A stretch of 64,000 nucleotides of DNA, taken from positions 1,054,001 to 1,118,000 of the forward strand of contig OY759717.1 of the NCBI GenBank assembly GCA_963662525.1. Direction: 5' to 3'. The position numbers and the translations under genes were made by a program. The first letter of the stretch is position 1. Each line of letters opens with the position of its first letter. Source of the stretch: CAZSDU01 sp963662525 (GTDB taxonomy: Bacteria > Bacteroidota > Bacteroidia > Bacteroidales > FEN-979). Below, one piece after another: positions 15,016 through 22,064 of this stretch. The notes under the pieces are model-generated. The model ran no database searches and was not told the DNA's origin. It saw only the letters and a list, made by a program, of their open reading frames with translations.

Positions 15016-16212
15016 TTAATGAACCAGCGTCCGTAAAAGGTCGGCAAAATACAGATATTGCTCCCGGCTGTTGTATAATTGAACGGAAATCCGGGTCATT
15101 GTTTTGGCGGGATCAGACCAGTACCAGATGGGAACTTCCAGGTGAAAATCATGATACAGCCTATCCTGTAGAGGGGTGAAACTCTTATAATCGGGTGGTT
15201 GTCCGATGGCAGGCAAGGGTAAAGGCAGGGTGGCCATGCTCGCAATCATATTGTCCGGACAAGGCGATTCGATGTCAAGCAAATTGCAAATCACCGATCG
15301 GGCTTCAATACACAGATCGTGGTTACGTTTCATCCATACAGGCCAGCCTCCGGGTAGCAAAGAACCCAGGTAATCAATGGTATCACCAACACAGATGGCC
15401 GCGGATGGATCATAAGTGCCCGGCCAGTAAAACCTTTCCGGAAATGGTTCGGCATTATATCCGGCATGGCTGATCACCAAAGGCAGGATCCCCTTCTGTT
15501 TATCCTTCCTGACATGCAAAATCGCCGTGCTTTTAGGTGAGCAGAGCCATTTGTGACAATTGGCAGTATAATAGGCCGCTCCTATTCTTTTCAGATCAAG
15601 GGGGATGCTTCCCAGTGTGTGAGCTCCATCGATCATGGTATCAATACCACGGTCATCCAGTTCCTTTACAATTTGTTCCACCGGTTGAATGATGGCAGTA
15701 GCGGAAGTGATATGATCGATCAGGGCGATCTTTGTTTTCCGGGTAACTTTTTCAAGGATTTTTTCAATGATCAGTCCGGGTGAACTCACCGGAAAATCAT
15801 ACGAGGTTTCTGTAATGACTGCGCCGGTTTGATCGCAGATGTATTCCAGGATTCGACGGCAGGCAGGATAAATGTGATTGGTGATAAGAATTTCATCACC
15901 GGGATTAAAATGAAGAGAGCGAAATATCGTATTGACTGCAGTTGTTGCATTGCCCACAAAAACCAGGTCTTCCTGGCTGGCATTCACGAAATTTGCCACT
16001 TTCCGACGTGATTGATCAAACATTTCTTCCATTTCCCTGATCAGAAAGCGGACCGGCTGGTTTTCGAGCATCTGCCTGTATATCTGTTGTTTTTCAAGGA
16101 TTTTTGAAGGACATGCACCGAAAGAGCCATGGTTGAGGAAGATCATTTCAGGATCCAAAGGCCAAAGGGAAGCATATTCAGAGGGAGATGGGAAATCAAT
16201 TGACATATTCAT
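15016..16212 (-). CDS. Class V aminotransferase-fold PLP enzyme (isopenicillin N epimerase-like)
   Basis: A 398-aa PLP enzyme of the NifS/CsdA/isopenicillin-epimerase fold. NHGSFGACP (27-35) opens the protein as in the epimerase-like branch. The cofactor site is D195-GAH198 with the Schiff-base lysine K221 in NCHKWLCSPKS. The exact reaction is uncertain: epimerase, desulfurase or kynureninase-like. The short CHKWL context favours the epimerase-like branch over cysteine desulfurases. It lies 12 bases downstream of the rRNA methyltransferase gene on the same strand and is probably co-transcribed. A second Met two codons in (MSIDFPS) is an equal start candidate. Confidence 0.8.
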   Translation of the reverse strand: MNMSIDFPSPSEYASLWPLDPEMIFLNHGSFGACPSKILEKQQIYRQMLENQPVRFLIREMEEMFDQSRRKVANFVNASQEDLVFVGNATTAVNTIFRSLHFNPGDEILITNHIYPACRRILEYICDQTGAVITETSYDFPVSSPGLIIEKILEKVTRKTKIALIDHITSATAIIQPVEQIVKELDDRGIDTMIDGAHTLGSIPLDLKRIGAAYYTANCHKWLCSPKSTAILHVRKDKQKGILPLVISHAGYNAEPFPERFYWPGTYDPSAAICVGDTIDYLGSLLPGGWPVWMKRNHDLCIEARSVICNLLDIESPCPDNMIASMATLPLPLPAIGQPPDYKSFTPLQDRLYHDFHLEVPIWYWSDPAKTMTRISVQLYNSREQYLYFADLLRTLVH

Positions 16213-16224
16213 CCGGGGATTTTT

Positions 16225-17454
16225 CTATTTAACAAAAAGAATCAGGCCTTTGAGGTATTCCCCTTCCGGATGATAAATGCTTACCGGGTGATCCTGCCCC
16301 TGGGAAAGCCGGTGAAGAATTTTCACTTCCCGCCCTGCTTCCAGTGCAGCACTCATGATCGCCGACTGGAAAGTGTCGCGGCTGATCGCCTGGGAGCAGG
16401 AAAAAGTAAATAAAATGCCCTCTTTATTCAGCAGTTTCATTGCCCGGGCATTGATATGGATATAGGCATGCAAGGCATTGTTGGTAACTTTATGTGTCTT
16501 GGCAAATGCCGGAGGATCAAGGATGATCATATCATAACGCTCATTGGTTTCCGTCAGATACTTCTTGGCATCGGTAACAATGCTGAGATGTTGATCAGGG
16601 TTTATACCGTTTAATTCAATATTTTCCCGGGTCCATTCGATAGCTTGCCGCGAACTGTCGACTGAATGGACCATCCTAGCCCCACCTTTCATCGAATACA
16701 CAGAGAATGCTCCTGAATAACAGAAACTGTTCAGCACTTTTCTGTCTTTTGCATAGTACTGGGCATACATGCGGTTTCCTTTCTGATCCAGAAAAAACCC
16801 TGTTTTCTGTCCATGTTCCCAATCGACCCGAAAGCGATGGCCGGTTTCCAGGATTTCACCCTTCATGGAGGTTCCGAATAAATATTCATCCTGGATCAAA
16901 GAACCCATCCCCTTCAGGTGAGTCTGCCTGTCTGTCTGGGAGAGGGTTGGGCTGGGGTGCATTGTTTCGCTGCTTTTATCATAAACAGCAATCAATTCAT
17001 GCCCATAGATTTCCCGGAGGGCAGTAACGAAAACCGGCTTAAGCCGGTGCATTCCCATGGAATGGGTCTGAATAACCGCTACGCCATTATACCAGTCGAT
17101 GATCAGCCCGGGCATTCCATCTCCTTCAGAAAAAACGAGGCGGTATGCATTATTGGATTTATTGTTGACCAGCCCGATACTTTTGCGAAGCTGATAAGCC
17201 TGCCGAAGTTTCTCCAACCAGAATGCATCATTCAATTCTGTTTGGTGAAGGCTGAATATTTTGATAGCGATTGAGCTTCCTGCATAATGTCCCATCGCCA
17301 GAAATTCATTTTTATTGGAAAGTACTTCCACCGGATCCCCTTCCCTTACATCTCCCTGTATCAATGCAATCGCTCCGGAGAAGATCCAGGGATGAAAACG
17401 TTTAACCGCAGCTTCTTTGCCGGATTTAAGGATAATTTTGGGGTATTTGTTCAT
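16225..17454 (-). CDS. RlmI-like 23S rRNA (cytosine-C5) methyltransferase with an in-frame repeat
   Basis: A 409-aa protein with an N-terminal PUA domain (RFHPWIFSGAI, residues 19-29), then the RlmI-type linker EHGQKTGFFLDQKGNR (213-228) and a SAM-dependent Rossmann domain with DPPAFAK (313-319), ending in a Cys-containing FSCSQ (351-355). It should methylate a cytosine of 23S rRNA. The frame is open to 17754, but the ATG at 17454 begins the conserved N-terminus. Residues about 165-184 (MHPSPTLSQTDRQTHLKGMG) are extra compared with the family and coincide with a palindromic repeat in the DNA. Confidence 0.85.
   Translation of the reverse strand: MNKYPKIILKSGKEAAVKRFHPWIFSGAIALIQGDVREGDPVEVLSNKNEFLAMGHYAGSSIAIKIFSLHQTELNDAFWLEKLRQAYQLRKSIGLVNNKSNNAYRLVFSEGDGMPGLIIDWYNGVAVIQTHSMGMHRLKPVFVTALREIYGHELIAVYDKSSETMHPSPTLSQTDRQTHLKGMGSLIQDEYLFGTSMKGEILETGHRFRVDWEHGQKTGFFLDQKGNRMYAQYYAKDRKVLNSFCYSGAFSVYSMKGGARMVHSVDSSRQAIEWTRENIELNGINPDQHLSIVTDAKKYLTETNERYDMIILDPPAFAKTHKVTNNALHAYIHINARAMKLLNKEGILFTFSCSQAISRDTFQSAIMSAALEAGREVKILHRLSQGQDHPVSIYHPEGEYLKGLILFVK
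16903..16962. repeat. Palindromic element inserted in frame in the rRNA methyltransferase gene
   Basis: Read on the coding strand, it starts CACCCCAGCCCAACCCTCTC and ends TGAAGGGGATGGGTTC. These halves match the two arms of the hairpin before serS (54546-54582), but with a longer loop rich in ACAGACAGGCAG. It is about 60 nt (20 codons), so the frame is kept. Confidence 0.6.
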
Positions 17455-17503
17455 TTTTTTGATTTTCTTAGTAAATTTGCTGCAAATTATAAAATTCATC
17501 CAA

Positions 17504-18355
17504 ATGAAAAAGTATTTATTGCTTTTATTAATTCCGGTATTTTTTGCCTGTGGCAGAGAAGCCAAGAAGAAAGCCGAGGAATTACAGGCCAGGACAGATA
17601 GTCTGATGAGCCAAACCCTACAAAAAGATGAAGCTATCAATGAATTTATCCGCTCCATTAATGAAATCCAGGGCACCCTGGACACGATCAAGATGAAGGA
17701 AAATATCATCAACCTAAGCACAGACCGTGGCGGGGAATTAAAACTATCGGCCAAGGATCAGATCAAAAACGATATACAATCGATCTATGGCCTGATGGAA
17801 AAGAACAGGGAAACCATAAACGCCCTGACGAAAAAGTTAAAAAATTCCAGTTTGAAAGTTGACGAGTTACAGAAGATGGTAGCCAGGCTAAATGCCGACA
17901 TTGCCCAGAAATCTGCCGATATTGAAGATCTGAGGGCCAAACTTGCCAAGATGAATATTGCTTTTGATATGGCTAACCTGAAAATTGATACTCTTTCAAG
18001 GACTGTTAAGACACAAACCAGCAAGCTAGATGATCAAAGTCAGACCATTGCTGCACAGGATGCCGCTCTTAATACTGCTTACTATGTGATCGGAACCAGC
18101 AAGGAACTTAAGAAAAGCGGGGTAATCAAAAGTGGCGAAGTATTATCTGATTTCAACAAGGATCTGTTTACGAGAATTGATATCCGGAAAACTACAGAGA
18201 TCTCTATCCTGAGTAAGAAAGCAAAGGTTTTATCCAGTCATCCCTCCTCTTCCTATAAATTTAATGGAGATAAAAAATTAATTCAGTCGCTGCAGATAAC
18301 CGATTATAAAACATTCTGGAGCAACAGCAAGTACCTGGTTATTGTTGTCAACTAA
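17504..18355 (+). CDS. Coiled-coil lipoprotein, 283 aa
   Basis: A lipoprotein signal with lipobox FFAC (Cys16) is followed by about 190 residues of strongly predicted coiled coil (ETINALTKKLKNSSLKVDEL, then ARLNADIAQKSADIEDLRAK). A small globular C-terminus (about 205-283) includes AYYVIGTSKELKKSG. Proteins of this type are common in Bacteroidota and are probably periplasmic or envelope spacers. The start at 17504 is preferred over upstream in-frame codons because it gives the lipoprotein signal. It is divergent from the rRNA methyltransferase, and a strong terminator follows. Confidence 0.75.
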   Translation: MKKYLLLLLIPVFFACGREAKKKAEELQARTDSLMSQTLQKDEAINEFIRSINEIQGTLDTIKMKENIINLSTDRGGELKLSAKDQIKNDIQSIYGLMEKNRETINALTKKLKNSSLKVDELQKMVARLNADIAQKSADIEDLRAKLAKMNIAFDMANLKIDTLSRTVKTQTSKLDDQSQTIAAQDAALNTAYYVIGTSKELKKSGVIKSGEVLSDFNKDLFTRIDIRKTTEISILSKKAKVLSSHPSSSYKFNGDKKLIQSLQITDYKTFWSNSKYLVIVVN

Positions 18356-18374
18356 ACTGCTTATAACAAACCGT

Positions 18375-18407
18375 AGGGGCAACGTTGGTGTTGCCCCTTT
18401 TTTTTTT
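18375..18407 (+). terminator. Rho-independent terminator
   Basis: AGGGGCAAC (18375-18383) and GTTGCCCCT (18390-18398) form a perfect 9-bp stem with a GTTGGT loop, followed by a run of T. It ends the coiled-coil lipoprotein transcript. The stem sequence recurs in the palindrome at 27536-27563. Confidence 0.85.
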
Positions 18408-18434
18408 GATCTTTGCAGAAATAATAATTGAGCT

Positions 18435-19451
18435 ATGCGTTTTCGGTTAATAATTATTTCTTCCTTATTCCTGATAAATCTGATAGGTTTATCACAGAAA
18501 CCAAATGAGAAACAATTTAAAGTTGTATTTTATAATGTAGAAAACCTGTTCGACACCATCGATAATCCCCTGACCAGTGATATTGATTTCCTGCCTGACT
18601 CCAAAGTCGCATGGAATACTGTTCGGTACTTTCAAAAGATTCAGCATACAGGCAGGGTACTGGTATCCATTGACAGTTTGAATTTGCCTGGAATCATTGG
18701 TCTGGCTGAAATTGAGAACAGATCCGTACTCGAAGACCTGATCGCCCTGACCGGGTTAAAGCAAGGCAAGTACCAGATCATTATGGAAGAAGGACAAGAT
18801 CCCAGGGGGATTGATGTAGCCTTGATGTACCGTACAGATCTGTTCAAAGAAGTCAATCACCAGGCGATTCCTTCCGCATATACCTTTAAAACACGCGATA
18901 TTCTGTACGCCAGATTGGAAAGTTCAAACCATGAGACTTACCATCTATTTGTCAACCATTGGAAATCAAGGGAAGGCGGATCGCAGGGGACAGAAGTAAA
19001 GCGTATTGAAAATGCTGGTATTCTGAAGCATCTCACGGATTCCATTCTAATCAGGTATCCAAAAGCCAATGTGATTATCGTGGGTGATTTCAACGATGAG
19101 CCGGGGAATAGAAGTATAGCTGAAATACTTGGAGCTGAAAAGCCGGGATTAACATTTTCTCCTGCCAGTCTTTATAATCTCCTTTACGATCCTTATGAAA
19201 AGGGTGAAGGGACGCTCTATTATAAAGACTGGGATGTGTTTGACCAGATTATCGTATCCGGGAATATGCTGATGAAAAAGAAAGGGAAAGCGCCCATAAT
19301 TGTTTCCCCTTATGCTTACATCTTCAAACCAGACTGGATTCTCTATAAGAATAAAAGCGGGGAATCAGTGCCAAACAGAACGGCCAGTTCAAAAGAATAT
19401 TACGGAGGCTACTCTGATCATTTGCCGGTATATACCTCTGTCAAGAATTAA
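18435..19451 (+). CDS. Secreted endonuclease/exonuclease/phosphatase-family protein
   Basis: This 338-aa protein has an N-terminal signal peptide (about residues 1-20). Its EEP-fold hallmarks are FYNVENLFDT (metal-site Asn/Glu), GLAEIENR, FVNHWKSR (catalytic His), IIVGDFNDEPG (Asp/Asn pair) and the terminal YSDHLPVY with SDH. These are all the catalytic motifs of Mg-dependent phosphodiesterases, so it should be active on a nucleic acid or phosphoester substrate in the periplasm or outside. The substrate cannot be told from sequence. A GATCTTTG box close upstream may be the promoter. Confidence 0.85.
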   Translation: MRFRLIIISSLFLINLIGLSQKPNEKQFKVVFYNVENLFDTIDNPLTSDIDFLPDSKVAWNTVRYFQKIQHTGRVLVSIDSLNLPGIIGLAEIENRSVLEDLIALTGLKQGKYQIIMEEGQDPRGIDVALMYRTDLFKEVNHQAIPSAYTFKTRDILYARLESSNHETYHLFVNHWKSREGGSQGTEVKRIENAGILKHLTDSILIRYPKANVIIVGDFNDEPGNRSIAEILGAEKPGLTFSPASLYNLLYDPYEKGEGTLYYKDWDVFDQIIVSGNMLMKKKGKAPIIVSPYAYIFKPDWILYKNKSGESVPNRTASSKEYYGGYSDHLPVYTSVKN

Positions 19452-19482
19452 GGGTCAGTGATCTGGCATCAATTCCCAATGC

Positions 19483-19932
19483 TTAATTCCTAATTTCTCC
19501 GGGTGGAGCCGAGTAGTCGATTTCCTGCAACAGACGTCCATTTTCATCGTAAAATCTCCACTTACCCATCCTCATTTCTTCTTTATAGAAACCTTCATAA
19601 CGGATCTTGCCGGATTCGAAATAGGTAACGCGTTTGCCATCGCTTTTCCCATTTTTAAAGAAACCCTCACTCCAGACTTTGCCATTTTCATGCCAATAGG
19701 TCCATTTACCGTCACGTTTGCTGTCCTTATAAGTCCCTTCCATCTGCATCTGCTTATTGGAATAATAAGTTGTTTCCTTGATCAGCTCCCTGCTTTCACC
19801 TGTTCCTTGATATATACAGATCCGCTTCGGTGAACCGTCGGGATAAGATTCTTCAATGACTTTATGTTCAAATTTGCAGGAGAACAGTAAAAATGATAAA
19901 ACGGAAATTGTTATAAGACTGGTTTTCATCAT
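19483..19932 (-). CDS. MORN-repeat lipoprotein (YwqK-like)
   Basis: A 149-aa lipoprotein (lipobox LFSC, Cys19) with four to five repeats of the YxxGxxxxxGxWxxYxxNG type, such as GKWTYWHENGKVWSEGFFKN. These are the MORN-like strands of the family often labelled YwqK antitoxin, although such lipoproteins in Bacteroidota are usually not part of toxin-antitoxin pairs. Its ATG shares one base with the stop of the dihydroorotase gene (TGATG), so it is translationally coupled as the last gene of a three-gene operon. The function is unknown. Confidence 0.8.
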   Translation of the reverse strand: MMKTSLITISVLSFLLFSCKFEHKVIEESYPDGSPKRICIYQGTGESRELIKETTYYSNKQMQMEGTYKDSKRDGKWTYWHENGKVWSEGFFKNGKSDGKRVTYFESGKIRYEGFYKEEMRMGKWRFYDENGRLLQEIDYSAPPGEIRN

Positions 19933-21290
19933 CAGTTAACATTAAACTTCAATCGCATTCCTTTTTTTGATTCCAGGAAAATTCCTTCCTGATAGGTAAG
20001 GTTTCCGTTAACCCAGGTATGGGTAACTCTTGATCTGAAGGTGACGCCTTCAAGGGGTGACCATCTGCATTTGTAAAGAATATTCTCTTTTGACACTGTC
20101 CATGGGGCATCCAGATCGACAAGCACCAGGTCGGCATAGTAGCCTTTACGGATATAGCCTCGTTTATTAATTCTGTAAAGCATAGCCGGGGCATGGCACA
20201 TTTTTTCCACGATCATCTCCAGGGAGATTTTTCCCAGGTGGTGGAAGCCCAGCATGGCCACCAGGCAATGCTGTATAAAAGGGGCTCCCGACGGACAGGT
20301 GGTATAAGGATGCTGTTTCTCCTTCCAGGTATGCGGTGCATGATCGGTGGCAATGATATCTATTTTCCCTGATAGAACACCCTGAAACAGTCCCAGTTTG
20401 TCTTTTTCTGTTTTTATCGCAGGGTTCCATTTAATCATAGACCCCAGTTCGGTATAGTCCCTGTCGTCGAACCACAGGTGATGAACACAAACCTCTCCAG
20501 TGATATGCTTTTCAGAAAGTGGTACATGGTTATCGAGCAGCTCCAGTTCCCGGGCAGTGGAAAGGTGAAGTAAATGAAGGCGGGTTTTATGCTTAAGTGC
20601 GAGTTTTACAGCCTTCCTGGAAGATTCGAAGCAAGCTTCTTCACTTCGTATCAGGGGGTGTGCAGAAATCGGTATATCGTCACCATACCTGGCTTTGAAT
20701 TGTTTCAGGTTTTCCTGTATGATGGATTCTTCTTCTGCATGTACCGCAATTAAAAGAGGTGATTGTTTAAAAATTGCTTCCAGGGTGTCGGGATTATCGA
20801 CCAGCATATTTCCTGTTGAGGCTCCCATGAATACTTTCAATCCACAGATCCGGCCAGGGTCGGCTTTGACAATTTCCCCGATATTATCGTTGGTAGCGCC
20901 GAGGAAGAATGAATAGTTGGCCAGTGATTTCTCTGAAGCCAGCAGGTATTTCTCTTCCAGTATCTCCAGGGTAGTGGCCTTAGGGTTGGTATTGGGCATA
21001 TCCATGAAAGAAGTAACTCCTCCTGCAACGGCTGCACGGCTTTCGGTATAAAGGTCTCCTTTCTGCGAAAGGCCGGGGTCGCGGAAATGCACCTGGTCGT
21101 CGATAATACCAGGGAAAAGGCATTTTCCTTTAGCATCCACCACATGGATTTCTTCAGGAAAAGGAAAATCCTCAGGGGGTTTCCCTTCAAATATCTCAGT
21201 AATAATATCCTTTTCAATCAGGACAGCCCCGTGAAAACGCTCGCCTTCATTGACGATGATGGCATTGCGGATAAGGAAAGAATCATTCAT
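19932..21290 (-). CDS. pyrC: Dihydroorotase
   Basis: A 452-aa amidohydrolase that closes carbamoyl-aspartate to dihydroorotate in pyrimidine synthesis. Metal and substrate motifs are IDDQVHFRDPG (63-73), AHAEE-like IAVHAEEES, HLLHLST, and ATDHAPHT with the catalytic Asp. The first metal histidine of the usual DxHxH is Gln66 here (DDQVH), as I recall for Bacteroidota enzymes of this branch. The downstream His, Lys and Asp residues are present, so activity is expected. It lies one base after the mannosyltransferase gene and is coupled to the MORN lipoprotein. Confidence 0.9.
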   Translation of the reverse strand: MNDSFLIRNAIIVNEGERFHGAVLIEKDIITEIFEGKPPEDFPFPEEIHVVDAKGKCLFPGIIDDQVHFRDPGLSQKGDLYTESRAAVAGGVTSFMDMPNTNPKATTLEILEEKYLLASEKSLANYSFFLGATNDNIGEIVKADPGRICGLKVFMGASTGNMLVDNPDTLEAIFKQSPLLIAVHAEEESIIQENLKQFKARYGDDIPISAHPLIRSEEACFESSRKAVKLALKHKTRLHLLHLSTARELELLDNHVPLSEKHITGEVCVHHLWFDDRDYTELGSMIKWNPAIKTEKDKLGLFQGVLSGKIDIIATDHAPHTWKEKQHPYTTCPSGAPFIQHCLVAMLGFHHLGKISLEMIVEKMCHAPAMLYRINKRGYIRKGYYADLVLVDLDAPWTVSKENILYKCRWSPLEGVTFRSRVTHTWVNGNLTYQEGIFLESKKGMRLKFNVN

Positions 21291-21291
21291 C

Positions 21292-22032
21292 TCAGCCTTT
21301 GAGGCGTTTGTATTTTGTAAAGAGGCTTTTTATCCTCAAACTCATTACACCAAAAATCGCTTCTTTAAAAATACCCTTGCTCATCTTGGATTCGCCCATG
21401 GTTCGGTCGGTAAAAATAATAGGCACTTCTGCGATGTTGAATCCCAGTTTCCAAGCGGTAAATTTCATTTCGATCTGGAATGCATAACCGGTAAACCTTA
21501 CCTTCTCCAGGTCGATGGCTTCGAGTACTGCACGGGTATAGCATTTAAAACCGGCTGTTGTATCCATAATTTTCATCCTGGTGATAAAACGTACATAAGA
21601 AGAAGCATAATACGACATCAGTACGCGGCCGATGGGCCAGTTTACAACATTAACGCCGGAAACATAACGGGAACCGATCACCAGATCGGCTCCCTTATTT
21701 TTAGCAGCATCATATAAACGAAGCAAATCTTCCGGATTATGCGAAAAGTCTGCATCCATTTCGAATACGAAATCATAGCCATGTGACAAAGCCCACCTGA
21801 ATCCGTGGATATAGGCGGTACCCAGTCCGAGTTTCCCTTTCCGCTCTTCTATGAACAAGCGGTTCGGGAATTCAGGTATTAAGCTTTTTACAATGGCAGC
21901 AGTGCCATCCGGGGAATTGTCTTCGATGATTAAAAGGTCAAAATCCTTGGTAAGAGAAAAGACCTTGCGGATTATCCGCTCTATATTTTCCTTTTCGTTA
22001 AATGTCGGGATGATGACTAAACTATCTGACAC
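21292..22032 (-). CDS. Polyprenol-phosphate mannosyltransferase (GT2, DPM1-like)
   Basis: A 246-aa GT-A glycosyltransferase. PTFNEKENIE (residues 9-18) binds the nucleotide sugar, IIEDNSPDGT is the first Asp motif, and EMDADFSHNP holds the DxD and the family's SHxP signature. A terminal charged helix attaches to the membrane without a full transmembrane domain, as in soluble DPM1. It should make polyprenyl-phosphate mannose or glucose for envelope glycosylation, possibly including the O-glycosylation typical of Bacteroidota. It is the first gene of the operon with pyrC and the MORN lipoprotein. Confidence 0.9.
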   Translation of the reverse strand: MSDSLVIIPTFNEKENIERIIRKVFSLTKDFDLLIIEDNSPDGTAAIVKSLIPEFPNRLFIEERKGKLGLGTAYIHGFRWALSHGYDFVFEMDADFSHNPEDLLRLYDAAKNKGADLVIGSRYVSGVNVVNWPIGRVLMSYYASSYVRFITRMKIMDTTAGFKCYTRAVLEAIDLEKVRFTGYAFQIEMKFTAWKLGFNIAEVPIIFTDRTMGESKMSKGIFKEAIFGVMSLRIKSLFTKYKRLKG

Positions 22033-22064
22033 AAGCCGGTAATTTTATTGTTTACAAATTCAAT

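Noticed and set aside
19483..19932. Toxin-antitoxin pair based on the YwqK-like label
   Set aside because: No toxin gene is adjacent; the protein is a MORN-repeat lipoprotein coupled to pyrC.
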